Positions 16,778 through 24,448 of a stretch of 41,135 bases of DNA are shown in pieces (position 1 is the first letter of the stretch; every line of letters begins with the position of its first letter). The stretch lies in NCBI GenBank assembly GCA_902786565.1, contig CADACW010000027.1:1-41135 (forward strand), given 5' to 3'. The translations under genes and the position numbers were made by a program. The DNA comes from an uncultured Prevotellaceae bacterium (GTDB taxonomy: Bacteria > Bacteroidota > Bacteroidia > Bacteroidales > Bacteroidaceae). The notes below the pieces were generated by a model that saw only the letters and a program-made list of their open reading frames with translations, was not told where the DNA came from and searched no databases.

Positions 16778-17776
16778 CTATTCTCCTTTCTTTTCCTTAT
16801 AGATGACCTTGTTGGCGCCGCTGGTTATCTTGAGGGCTTCGGGGTGCTCGCGGATGAAGGAGTCGATGTGGCGCACGCGCTTCTCCTCCAGCACTTCGTC
16901 CATGGCAATGAGTATGCCCGTCTCCTCCACATCGCCGAAGCCATAGTTGATGGCCGTGCCGAAGAGGCGCATGGTGGGCGACAGACTCATATAGGCATTC
17001 ACCAGCGGCGGGATGTTGTAGCCCAGCCGGCGTATTTCGCGGTTCAGTATGCGGTAGTCTTCCTTGAAGTCGTCTTTGCAGAAGAGGCGGGCCAATTCTT
17101 GCTCGTCTGCCTCGATTTTCAGCGGTTTCAACGGAATGACCAGTTTGTCTTTGTCGTCGAAATGCTTGCGCAGGAAGTAGAGTATCATGTCGCGCCCCTC
17201 GCGGATGTAGCTGGGATACATGGTCATCTTGCCGAAGAAATACTTCACGTTGGGCATGATGACGGTGAGGGCCCCCAGGCCGTCCCACAGGTTGTCGAGG
17301 GCGAAAAGGCTCTTGGCCCCCATGCGGGAGCTCTGGTAGGGCAAACTGACAAACGAGCGGCCCAACTCGATGGTATAGGGCATATAGTCGCGCAGGAACC
17401 GCTCGGAGAAGTGGAACATGTGGCTGGTGGCCAGATGGGGCTGGCCGTCGGGGCCCAGCTCCCACTTGGTGCCCTCCAGATAGCGGTAGCCGCCGATGAT
17501 TTCTTCTGCCTCGGGATTCCACACTATGAGTTGCTTGTAGCAGTTCTCGCAGGTGTCAAACTCGTCGATGTCCACCTCCTTGCCGGTGCCGCCGCCTGCC
17601 TCACGGAAGGCTATTTCGCGCAGACGCCCAATCTCCCGCATCACGTTTGGCGCGTTGTGGGCCGTAATGATGTAAATCTGGTTGTTGCTCTTGTTGGTCA
17701 TGCGGAGCCTCTTGTCGGCTGTCAGCTCCTGCTTGAGCACCTCCTTGGCAATAGGGGCGATAATTTTCTGTTCCAT
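16778..17776 (-). CDS. glsB: Glycine-lipid N-acyltransferase GlsB (GNAT fold)
   Basis: A 332-residue GNAT-type acyltransferase related to OlsB. By homology to Bacteroides GlsB it links a 3-hydroxy fatty acid from acyl-ACP to glycine, the first step of glycine-lipid synthesis at the inner membrane. Visible support: REIGRLREIAFREAGGGTG (47-65), the strand IVWNPEAEEIIGGYRYLEG, and ELGRSFVSLPYQSSR, the conserved region of OlsB/hemolysin-like acyltransferases. The partner O-acyltransferase gene lies 9 bases upstream, which is the strongest evidence for glycine rather than ornithine as substrate, together with the taxon. Ornithine-lipid synthesis cannot be excluded from sequence alone. Confidence 0.85.
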   Translation of the reverse strand: MEQKIIAPIAKEVLKQELTADKRLRMTNKSNNQIYIITAHNAPNVMREIGRLREIAFREAGGGTGKEVDIDEFDTCENCYKQLIVWNPEAEEIIGGYRYLEGTKWELGPDGQPHLATSHMFHFSERFLRDYMPYTIELGRSFVSLPYQSSRMGAKSLFALDNLWDGLGALTVIMPNVKYFFGKMTMYPSYIREGRDMILYFLRKHFDDKDKLVIPLKPLKIEADEQELARLFCKDDFKEDYRILNREIRRLGYNIPPLVNAYMSLSPTMRLFGTAINYGFGDVEETGILIAMDEVLEEKRVRHIDSFIREHPEALKITSGANKVIYKEKKGE

Positions 17777-17785
17777 TTGGTTGCT

Positions 17786-18619
17786 TTATAGTTTTAGGGC
17801 ATAGACCTGTTCCTTCACATATTCGGCCCACTGTGCGGGCGTTTTGCTCTTGTCGAAGGTTTGCCAGGGTATGGGCTTGCCAATCTTTACGGGGAAGACA
17901 TTGCCTGTGTTCTTGAACATCTCGTCGACCAGGAAGAGCATGGCAATGTTGACTTTCTTCACATAGCGGTCGCTGATGTTGGACAGGCGGTAGAAGAAGT
18001 TGCTGTTGTGGCCGCCGAAGTGGATGGGCACCACGTCGCGGTGGGTCTCCACGCTTTTCGTGATGAAGGTCTTCTTCCACGGCAGGTCGCGGATTTCTCC
18101 ATCGCGGCGGCGCGAGCAGAGACCGGCGGGGAACATCAGGATGTGGAAGTCGCCCTTGAAGCCCGCCTCGACCATGGCCGGGAATGAGCGGCTCTGCTGG
18201 CCGGTCTTGTTGATGGGGATGCAGAGGGGGGCCAGTCCGGGCAGATTCATCAGCAGGTCGTTCACCAAGTAGCGGAAGCGGTCGTCGTAGTGGCGGCCGA
18301 TGAGTGAGCCCAAGGCCACACCGTCGATGCCGCCCATCGGGTGGTTGCTCACAAAGGTATAGAGCCGGCCGTCGTCCTTGGCCGGAAGATTCTCCATGCC
18401 CTCCACCTCAAGCCTGGTGTCGAGAAACTGCAGACAGGCCTCCAGCCAGGGGGTTCCCTTCAGGTCGCGGGCATCCCAAAGAAACTTGTTGCACTGGTCT
18501 TCGTGAACCAAGCGTTTCAGCCAACTGACGGCAAAACCGGGCACCCAGCGCGACTTGCTGCCCAGTTTGCCTTTGAGCACTTTCTCAATATCAATGGTCT
18601 TCTCTGTCATGGATTCCAT
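17786..18619 (-). CDS. glsA: Glycine-lipid O-acyltransferase GlsA (PlsC-like)
   Basis: A 277-residue PlsC-superfamily acyltransferase. By homology to Bacteroides GlsA it adds a second fatty acid to the hydroxyl of N-acyl-glycine made by GlsB. The catalytic block is SNHPMGGIDG (91-100) and the substrate-binding block LMFPAGLCSRRRDG (161-174). The His and Asp of the catalytic motif are five residues apart (H93, D99) instead of four as in the classic HX4D motif. An alternative start three codons in (18610) is possible. It is the first gene of the run and has a good promoter just upstream. Confidence 0.85.
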   Translation of the reverse strand: MESMTEKTIDIEKVLKGKLGSKSRWVPGFAVSWLKRLVHEDQCNKFLWDARDLKGTPWLEACLQFLDTRLEVEGMENLPAKDDGRLYTFVSNHPMGGIDGVALGSLIGRHYDDRFRYLVNDLLMNLPGLAPLCIPINKTGQQSRSFPAMVEAGFKGDFHILMFPAGLCSRRRDGEIRDLPWKKTFITKSVETHRDVVPIHFGGHNSNFFYRLSNISDRYVKKVNIAMLFLVDEMFKNTGNVFPVKIGKPIPWQTFDKSKTPAQWAEYVKEQVYALKL

Positions 18620-18644
18620 TTCCGTCTGTCATGTAATTGCGCTG

Positions 18645-18675
18645 CAAAATTAGAAAAAAAAGCCGAGACCGCCAA
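18645..18675 (-). promoter_or_regulatory. Promoter of the glsA operon
   Basis: On the minus strand TTG (18675 to 18673), a 20-base spacer and TAATTTTG (18652 to 18645), 25 bases before the start codon. It is the only convincing promoter ahead of the nine-gene run. Confidence 0.7.
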
Positions 18676-18858
18676 GCGATTTTTCAGTAAAATGAAGAAA
18701 ATAACAAAATAACTAATGTATTTAGGGGGTGAACAGGGCAAATTGCACAAGCCAAGAAGAAGATTACCGGCACTATTATAATGGTTGGCAATCCAACTTC
18801 AAAAGCAGGGGAATGGTTGAAAATATTTTACACCCAAGAAGGGAGGCCGGAGCGGACT
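18676..18858. other. Non-coding spacer
   Basis: AT-rich spacer between the gls promoter and the palindromic repeats. No gene with family-like sequence is seen; a 60-codon open frame here has no recognisable features. Confidence 0.5.
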
Positions 18859-18924
18859 CAGAGATAAGTGCCACTTATCTCGGAGATAAGTGCCTTTTAT
18901 CTCGGAGATAAGTGGCACTTATCT
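18859..18924. repeat. Three tandem 22-base palindromic repeats
   Basis: Three adjacent 22-base units at 18859-18880, 18881-18902 and 18903-18924. Each has the form CGGAGATAAGTG followed by its complement. Unit 1 is a perfect 9-base inverted repeat around one base (AGATAAGTG-C-CACTTATCT), unit 3 is its reverse complement in the core, and unit 2 is degenerate (CCTTTTATCT). There is no spacer between units, so this is not a CRISPR array. Confidence 0.9.
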
Positions 18925-18961
18925 TTTAGGGGGGTATAAGGGAGGTTTCTAAAATATTGAC

Positions 18962-18987
18962 AAAAAAAGCGACGCGGCCTACGCTTT
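18962..18987 (-). terminator. Terminator after the O-methyltransferase gene
   Basis: On the minus strand AAAGCG pairs with CGCTTT around a 10-base loop, followed directly by more T residues (seven T in all). The stem overlaps the end of the coding sequence. Confidence 0.5.
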
Positions 18988-19608
18988 CTTCCTGATGAGC
19001 GTCAGACCGTCGCGCAGGGGCAGGACGACTTGCTCCACGCGGTCGTCGGCCACCAGATGGTCGTTGAAGCGGCGGATGCCCTGCGTCTGGCGGTCGTGGT
19101 CGTAGGCCGGATCGGTCACATGTCCGTCCCACAGAGTGTTGTCGGCCAGGATGAAACCGCCCGGGCGCAGAAGGGGCAGCACCGCCTCGTAGGTTTCGGT
19201 GTAGGTGCGCTTGTCGCCATCGATAAAGGCCATGTCGAAAGTGATGCCCAGGCGGGGGGCTTCGATGGCGGCATCGCCGATGGCAAAGACGATGCGCGAG
19301 GCCACTGCCGACTGCTCTATCCACCGTCGGGTGAAGTCCTCCAACTCGTCGTCTATCTCGAAGGTGTACACTCTCCCGCCCTCTTCCAGGCCCTCGGCCA
19401 TACAGATGGCGCTGTAGCCGCTGAAGGTGCCCACCTCCAGAATGTTGCGCGGACGAATCATCTGCACCAGCATCTTCAGCACACGCCCCTGCAAGTGGCC
19501 GCTGGCCATCCGGCCGTTGAGCAGCTCAAGATTGGTGGAGCGGTAGAGACGGTGCAGATAGGGCGGCTCCGGCTCGGAGTGGGTCAGGATATAGTCTTCG
19601 GCAGACAT
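18979..19608 (-). CDS. SAM-dependent O-methyltransferase (class I, COMT-like)
   Basis: A 209-residue class I methyltransferase of the O-methyltransferase family 3 (catechol/caffeoyl-CoA type). The SAM-binding motif is ILEVGTFSGYSAICMA (56-71), the acidic end of strand 2 is TFEID, and the divalent-metal residues are Asp130 (AFIDGDK) and Asp156-Asn157 (LADNTLWDG). The start MSAEDYI at 19608 is preferred over a longer frame whose extra residues lie inside aroQ; it overlaps aroQ by 25 bases. The physiological substrate is unknown. It follows aroQ directly, so the two are probably co-transcribed. Confidence 0.9.
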   Translation of the reverse strand: MSAEDYILTHSEPEPPYLHRLYRSTNLELLNGRMASGHLQGRVLKMLVQMIRPRNILEVGTFSGYSAICMAEGLEEGGRVYTFEIDDELEDFTRRWIEQSAVASRIVFAIGDAAIEAPRLGITFDMAFIDGDKRTYTETYEAVLPLLRPGGFILADNTLWDGHVTDPAYDHDRQTQGIRRFNDHLVADDRVEQVVLPLRDGLTLIRKKA

Positions 19609-20018
19609 AGCAGTGCCTCGATGGCCAGCCGGTAGGAGTCGAGGCCGAAACCGCAGATGACCCCTACGCAAGCACAGGAAATGAAACTATGATGGCGGAA
19701 CTCTTCGCGGCGGTGCACGTTGCTGATGTGCACTTCGACCACGGGCACCCGCAGCGAGCGGATGCAGTCTTGCAGCGCGATGCTGGTGTGGGTATAGGCG
19801 CCGGCGTTCAGCACAATGCCGTCGCAGCCGGCATTGGCCTCCTGCATCTTGTCGATGAGGAAACCCTCAACGTTGCTCTGGTAATAGTCTATCTCCACAT
19901 CGGGATAACGCTCGCGCAGCTGAGGCAGGAAGACATCGAAAGAAGAGCTGCCGTAGATACCGGGCTCGCGCTGGCCCAACAGGTTCAGATTAGGGCCGTT
20001 GACAATCAGTATTTTCAT
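19584..20018 (-). CDS. aroQ: 3-dehydroquinate dehydratase, type II
   Basis: A 144-residue type II dehydroquinase, third enzyme of the shikimate pathway (3-dehydroquinate to 3-dehydroshikimate). All signatures are visible: NGPNLNLLGQREPGIYG (7-23) with the catalytic Tyr22, SNVEGFLIDKMQ (48-59), NAGAYTHTSIALQDCI (71-86), and EVHISNVHRREEFRHHS (95-111) with the catalytic His97. Length is normal for the family, which forms dodecamers. The start at 20018 gives the standard MKILIVNGPN N-terminus; the longer upstream frame runs through the promoter. Confidence 0.97.
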   Translation of the reverse strand: MKILIVNGPNLNLLGQREPGIYGSSSFDVFLPQLRERYPDVEIDYYQSNVEGFLIDKMQEANAGCDGIVLNAGAYTHTSIALQDCIRSLRVPVVEVHISNVHRREEFRHHSFISCACVGVICGFGLDSYRLAIEALLCLPKTIS

Positions 20019-20051
20019 TGTGACGTAGGGTGTTAATGTGCTATTGCGGGG

Positions 20052-20087
20052 CAAAAGTACAAAAATTAATCCATTCAGCACTGCAAA
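20052..20087 (-). promoter_or_regulatory. Probable aroQ promoter
   Basis: On the minus strand TACTTTTG (20059 to 20052) is a perfect -7 box. The best upstream TTTG (20087 to 20084) is 24 bases away, longer than usual. Confidence 0.5.
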
Positions 20088-20111
20088 AATGCTTAAAAAT
20101 ATAGAAAAAGG

Positions 20112-20142
20112 TTGCGGGAATGGAAAAGTTATCGTAAATTTG
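20112..20142 (+). promoter_or_regulatory. Promoter of the DUF4254-GT9 run
   Basis: TTG at 20112-20114, a 20-base spacer and TAAATTTG at 20135-20142, 30 bases before the ATG at 20173. Confidence 0.7.
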
Positions 20143-20172
20143 CAAATTGGTAAACATATAACTAAGGATGCT

Positions 20173-20787
20173 ATGACATTTACGCAACAGGCAAACCACA
20201 TCTTCAATCAGGCGATACGCGACTATCACCTGACCGACAATGTGGACACGCCCATCAAGAATCCCTACGACAGGGACTCCATCGACTACAGCCTCTACCT
20301 GAAATGCTGGATCGACACCGTGCAGTGGCACTATGAGGACATCATACGCAACCCGCACATCGACCCCACCGAGGCGCTGGCACTGAAACGGCGGATAGAC
20401 CGCTCGAACCAGGACCGCACTGACCTGGTGGAGAACATCGACTCCTACTTCCGCCAGATTTTCAGCGATGTGACGCCGATGGCCGACGCAAGGCTCAACA
20501 CCGAGAGCCCGGCCTGGGCCGTAGACAGACTGTCGATACTGGCACTCAAAATCTATCACATGAGGGAGCAGGTGGAGCGGCAGGACGCATCGGCAGAGCA
20601 CAAAGCGCGCTGCCAGGCCAAACTGGACGTGCTGCTGGAGCAGCAGAAGGACCTCTCGCTGGCCATCGACCAACTGCTGGAAGACTATAAGGACGGCCGG
20701 AAAGTGATGAAGGTCTACAGGCAGATGAAGATGTACAACGACCCGTCGACCAATCCTGTCCTCTACAAACAATCGAAAGAAGCATGA
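20173..20787 (+). CDS. DUF4254 family protein
   Basis: A 204-residue, mostly helical, soluble protein of the DUF4254 family, found in Bacteroidetes next to GT9 glycosyltransferases, as here. Recognisable segments are ANHIFNQAIRDYHLTD (7-22), WIDTVQWHYEDIIRNPHI and IDRSNQDRTDLVENID. No activity is known; the constant neighbour suggests a role in assembling or modifying a surface glycan. The ATG at 20173 is preferred because an upstream in-frame start would lie before the promoter. Its stop overlaps the start of the GT9 gene by 4 bases (ATGA), so the two proteins are made together. Confidence 0.85.
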   Translation: MTFTQQANHIFNQAIRDYHLTDNVDTPIKNPYDRDSIDYSLYLKCWIDTVQWHYEDIIRNPHIDPTEALALKRRIDRSNQDRTDLVENIDSYFRQIFSDVTPMADARLNTESPAWAVDRLSILALKIYHMREQVERQDASAEHKARCQAKLDVLLEQQKDLSLAIDQLLEDYKDGRKVMKVYRQMKMYNDPSTNPVLYKQSKEA

Positions 20788-21854
20788 AGTGCAAGCAGCA
20801 CATTCTGGTCATACGCTTCTCGGCGTTAGGCGATGTGGCAATGGCGGTGCCTGTGGTCTACGCACTGGCACAGCAGTACCCTGACGTGCGCATCACGGTG
20901 CTCAGCAGGCCATTTGCCCGGCCACTGTTCGACGACCTCGCCCCCAACGTGAACTTTATGGAGGCCGACGTCAAGGGCGAATACCGGGGAGTGAAAGGGC
21001 TGAACGCACTCTACAGGCGGCTCACGGCCAAGCAGTTCACACATGTGGCCGACCTGCACGCGGTGCTCCGCTCGGAATATCTGAGAATGAGGTTCAACCT
21101 GGGGCGCTTCAAGGTGCAGCACATTGACAAGCACCGCCGCATGCGCCGCCAACTGGTGGCCACGAACAAGGTGAGGCGGCAATTGCCCACCTCGTTTGAA
21201 AACTATGTCGACGTGTTCGCACGCCTCGGCTTCCCCATCAGCCACATCGACTTCCGCTCCATCTTCCCCCCAGAGGGCGGCAACCTGGGGCTACTGCCCA
21301 AGGCCATTGGGCCGAAACGCAGCTGGGAGCACTGGATCGGCATAGCGCCCTTTGCCGCACACAAGGGAAAAATCTACCCGAAAGAGCGGATGGAGACGGT
21401 CATACAACTACTCTGCAAGAAATATCCCCGATGCAGGCTCTTCCTCTTCGGACGAGGCAAAGACGAAGATGAGACATTCCCACAGTGGGAGCAGCAAATA
21501 CCACAGTGCACCAACGTGGGCAAGCACATGGAATCCATGCACCAGGAACTGATTCTGATGAGCCATCTCGACGCCATGCTGTCGATGGATTCGGCAAATA
21601 TGCACTTGGCATCGCTCTGCGGCGTCACCGTGGTGTCGGTCTGGGGAGCCACCCACCCCATGGCTGGATTCCTGGGATGGGGACAGAAACGGGAGAACGC
21701 CGTATGCCTGAACCTGGACTGCCAGCCGTGCAGCATTTTCGGACAGAAACCGTGTAGGCTCGGAGACTATCGCTGCCTCTATGGCATCACCCCGGAAACC
21801 ATCGTAGAGCGGCTTGAGGCCGTGCTTCCAGAAAAGCCACTACCCCAAAACTAA
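20784..21854 (+). CDS. Glycosyltransferase family 9 (heptosyltransferase-like)
   Basis: A 356-residue GT9 enzyme. The family transfers ADP-heptose or similar sugars to lipopolysaccharide core at the cytoplasmic face of the inner membrane. The N-terminus [19 protein letters not shown] (7-25) is the GT9 signature, and the C-terminal nucleotide-sugar region contains [20 protein letters not shown] followed by WGATHP. Residues near 310-330 include a Cys-rich segment ([24 protein letters not shown]), which is frequent in Bacteroidetes members. The donor and acceptor are not deducible. It is translationally coupled to DUF4254. Confidence 0.9.
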   Translation: MKCKQHILVIRFSALGDVAMAVPVVYALAQQYPDVRITVLSRPFARPLFDDLAPNVNFMEADVKGEYRGVKGLNALYRRLTAKQFTHVADLHAVLRSEYLRMRFNLGRFKVQHIDKHRRMRRQLVATNKVRRQLPTSFENYVDVFARLGFPISHIDFRSIFPPEGGNLGLLPKAIGPKRSWEHWIGIAPFAAHKGKIYPKERMETVIQLLCKKYPRCRLFLFGRGKDEDETFPQWEQQIPQCTNVGKHMESMHQELILMSHLDAMLSMDSANMHLASLCGVTVVSVWGATHPMAGFLGWGQKRENAVCLNLDCQPCSIFGQKPCRLGDYRCLYGITPETIVERLEAVLPEKPLPQN

Positions 21855-21889
21855 AAAATATTAACCCTTTAAAAAAAGTGAAGAAGACT

Positions 21890-22048
21890 ATGAAAAAGTA
21901 TGTTTGCGACGTCTGCGGTTACGTCTATGACCCAGCAGTTGGCGATCCCGACAGCGGCATTGCCCCCGGAACAGCATTTGAAGACATCCCCGAAGACTGG
22001 GTGTGCCCCATCTGCGGCGTAGGAAAGAGCGATTTCACCGAAGAGTAA
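21890..22048 (+). CDS. Rubredoxin
   Basis: A 52-residue protein with the complete rubredoxin pattern: two CxxC knuckles, [12 protein letters not shown] (Cys6, Cys9) and [13 protein letters not shown] (Cys39, Cys42), which hold one iron atom, separated by the usual [20 protein letters not shown] loop. It is a small cytoplasmic electron carrier; in anaerobes it commonly feeds peroxide- or superoxide-detoxifying enzymes. Length and spacing are standard and all four ligands are present. The leader contains TTAACCCTTTAAAAAAA, a 17-base sequence also present before the HU gene at 35832. It lies within a plus-strand run whose other members are unrelated in function. Confidence 0.97.
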   Translation: MKKYVCDVCGYVYDPAVGDPDSGIAPGTAFEDIPEDWVCPICGVGKSDFTEE

Positions 22049-22066
22049 ACCCTCTTGGCACCGGCA

Positions 22067-22597
22067 ATGAGAAAACTACGCACCATCGAAATGCAACGGC
22101 TCACACTGGAGCAGTTCCACCAGGCAGAGAAACTGCCGCTGGTGGTAGTGCTCGACGATGTGCGCTCAATGCACAACGTCGGCGCGGTGTTCCGCACGGC
22201 CGACGCCTTCAGGTTGGAGGCCGTCTGCCTGTGCGGCATCACGGGGCAGCCACCCCATGCCGAAATACACAAGACGGCCCTCGGGGCAGAAGACAGCGTG
22301 GACTGGCACTACTACGCCACCGCTCTACAGGCCGTGGAAGACCTGAAGAGCGATGGCGCAGAGGTGCTTGCCATCGAGCAAGCCGAAGGGTCGGCCGTGC
22401 TGTCACACTTTCACCCGCAGAAAGGACAGCGCTATGCCATCGTTTTAGGCAACGAAGTAAAGGGCGTCCACCAGGAAGTGGTGGACGCCTGCCATGGGTG
22501 CTTGGAGATACCTCAATTTGGCACCAAGCACTCGCTAAATGTCTCAGTGACTGCGGGCATTGCCATCTATCATTTCAGCGAAGAAATGAGGGCATAG
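22067..22597 (+). CDS. TrmH-family (SPOUT) RNA methyltransferase
   Basis: A 176-residue SPOUT-class methyltransferase of the SpoU/TrmH family, which methylates ribose 2'-OH in tRNA or rRNA using S-adenosylmethionine. The three motifs are clear: DDVRSMHNVGAVFRTADAF (30-48) with Asn37 and Arg43, IVLGNEVKGV, and the knotted C-terminus IPQFGTKHSLNVSVTAGIAI. It has no N-terminal RNA-binding extension, so target identity cannot be told. The ATG at 22067 is preferred over a TTG at 22055. It lies 18 bases after the rubredoxin gene and 15 before the next. Confidence 0.93.
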   Translation: MRKLRTIEMQRLTLEQFHQAEKLPLVVVLDDVRSMHNVGAVFRTADAFRLEAVCLCGITGQPPHAEIHKTALGAEDSVDWHYYATALQAVEDLKSDGAEVLAIEQAEGSAVLSHFHPQKGQRYAIVLGNEVKGVHQEVVDACHGCLEIPQFGTKHSLNVSVTAGIAIYHFSEEMRA

Positions 22598-22612
22598 CAA
22601 TAATTCCCTGAA

Positions 22613-23590
22613 ATGAAAAGTTTACAGAAAATAGTGAAGGGGCTCCTCCCTCTGCTGCTCGGCGGAGCCATACTCTACTGGATGTATCGCGACTTCGACT
22701 TCCAGAGCATCAGCCATGTGCTGTTCCACGAAATGGACTGGACGTGGATGCTGCTCTCCTTCCCCTTCGGCATCTTGGCACAGACGCTGCGTGGCTGGCG
22801 ATGGCAGCAGACTTTGGAGCCCGTAGGGGAAAAGCCGCGGAAGAGCGTCGCCGTCTATTCCATCTTCCTCAGCTATGCCGCCTCGCTGGTGGTGCCACGC
22901 ATCGGCGAGTTCACACGCTGCGGCGTGCTGCGCAGATGGGATGGCATCTCATTTCCGAAAGCACTGGGGACGGTGGTCACAGAGCGAATGGTCGACACGC
23001 TGGTGATGCTGCTCGTCACGGGGCTGACGCTGCTGTTCGAGATGAGCATCTTCGGCACCTTCTTCCGAAAGACGGGAACATCTTTCAACAGCATCCTCAG
23101 CGGTTTCTCGCCGGCGGGGTGGCTGGTCACCGCCGTCTGCGCCGTGGCGGTCGTCATACTCATTTATTTCCTGCTGAAGCGCCTTGCCATCTACAACCGG
23201 GTGAAAGACACGCTTCGTGCAGTATGGGAAGGCATCAGTTCGCTGCGCCACATCAGCAACATTCCGCTGTTTCTGCTGATGACCTTGGGCATTTGGGCCA
23301 GCTATTTCCTGCACTACTACCTCACCTTCTTCTGTTTTTCTTTCACTGAAGGGCTGGGCATTGGCTGTGCACTCGTCACATTCGTCGTAGGCTCAATTGC
23401 GGTCATCGTGCCCACACCCAACGGGGCAGGGCCATGGCACTTCGCAGTAAAGACCATGCTCATCCTGTACGGCGTAGCCGACGAGCAGGCTCTCTACTTC
23501 GTGCTCATCGTCCACACCGTACAAACTATGCTGGTGATTCTCCTGGGCGTCTTCGCCTGGATTTCACTGAACTATATTAAGGTAAAATAA
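22613..23590 (+). CDS. LPG-synthase TM-region / flippase-like membrane protein
   Basis: A 325-residue protein with about eight TM helices, matching the UPF0104 family (the membrane half of lysylphosphatidylglycerol synthase, without the aminoacyl-transfer domain). Supporting segments are LRGWRWQQTLEP (59-70), the conserved loop SYAASLVVPRIGEFTRCGVL (about 87-106), TVVTERMVDTL and the late VGSIAVIVPTPNGAGPWHFA. Such stand-alone TM units are thought to flip or bind lipid-linked molecules; this is unproven here. It closes the DUF4254-GT9-rubredoxin-TrmH run and converges with the next gene after 5 bases. Confidence 0.88.
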   Translation: MKSLQKIVKGLLPLLLGGAILYWMYRDFDFQSISHVLFHEMDWTWMLLSFPFGILAQTLRGWRWQQTLEPVGEKPRKSVAVYSIFLSYAASLVVPRIGEFTRCGVLRRWDGISFPKALGTVVTERMVDTLVMLLVTGLTLLFEMSIFGTFFRKTGTSFNSILSGFSPAGWLVTAVCAVAVVILIYFLLKRLAIYNRVKDTLRAVWEGISSLRHISNIPLFLLMTLGIWASYFLHYYLTFFCFSFTEGLGIGCALVTFVVGSIAVIVPTPNGAGPWHFAVKTMLILYGVADEQALYFVLIVHTVQTMLVILLGVFAWISLNYIKVK

Positions 23591-23595
23591 GGCAG

Positions 23596-24435
23596 CTACA
23601 TCTTCGACGTCATCTCTGAGCGCACGCCTTCGTAGCCGTTAAGGAAAGCCTTCGCCGAACCGAAGGAGAGGAACATGTCGAGACGTACAGGGATATGGTT
23701 CTGGTCGTCGGTCACGTAGAAGCGCAGCAATTCTTTTGACTTGTCGCCTTCCCGCTCGTAGAACGAAAAGACAAGGCAGCGGAACTTCTCTTTCGTGGTG
23801 CTCACCTTGAAGTTCTCACGCCCCCTGAACTCCAGCCACGAGTTGATCAGGTGCCTCGCGTCGCTGATGGGCAGCGGCACGATGTCGCCTTTCTTCATCG
23901 CCGACGCATCGAAATTGCGGGCACGCAAGAAAATACTCATCATGTCATAGATACAGCTGGCATATTCCTTTTCCTGCCAGAGATGTTCGCCGTGGGATGT
24001 GATGCGGTGCATCTTCAGATGACAGTTGCCACGCGGATAAGTGTACCACAACTCGTCCACATAGTAATGTTTCCCCTCCAGCGCACCTTTCCGGTGGTAA
24101 AGCGGCTCGAGCTTATCTTCAGAACAATAGGAGATAAGCGTGTCACGCATCATAAAGACACCGTCAAGTTTGCTGTTGCCACGGGTAATCAGACTGGCTT
24201 TCAGCGCCGGCTTCCCCTCGTAGGTGGTCTTGGTGGTCTGCATGGTGGCGCTGCCCACCTTCACCCAGACGAACTGCCAATTGAAATAAAGGGTATAGTC
24301 CAACTTCTCACCCGCCTGGAAGGCCTTGTTCTCTATGCCGCACTGGGCAATGCTGATGCCCGGCGCCATAATGCAGGCTAAGAGCAGTGCCACCACTCTT
24401 GCAGCCCATATCGTCAAACTTTTCTGTCGTCTCAT
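23596..24435 (-). CDS. DUF3108 exported protein
   Basis: A 279-residue protein with a signal peptide (residues 1-30, ending SIAQ). The DUF3108 pattern is visible: AFQAGEKLDYTLYFNW, VWVKVGSATMQ, then YEGKPALKASLITRGNS and a late FYVTDDQNHIPVRLDM. The domain is thought to form a beta-sandwich in the periplasm; no activity is known. It is the third gene of a minus-strand run, 13 bases after the Ig-like lipoprotein. Confidence 0.9.
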   Translation of the reverse strand: MRRQKSLTIWAARVVALLLACIMAPGISIAQCGIENKAFQAGEKLDYTLYFNWQFVWVKVGSATMQTTKTTYEGKPALKASLITRGNSKLDGVFMMRDTLISYCSEDKLEPLYHRKGALEGKHYYVDELWYTYPRGNCHLKMHRITSHGEHLWQEKEYASCIYDMMSIFLRARNFDASAMKKGDIVPLPISDARHLINSWLEFRGRENFKVSTTKEKFRCLVFSFYEREGDKSKELLRFYVTDDQNHIPVRLDMFLSFGSAKAFLNGYEGVRSEMTSKM

Positions 24436-24448
24436 GTCTGTTGTCGGT

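Noticed and set aside
18859-18924. CRISPR array
   Set aside because: The 22-base units abut without spacers.
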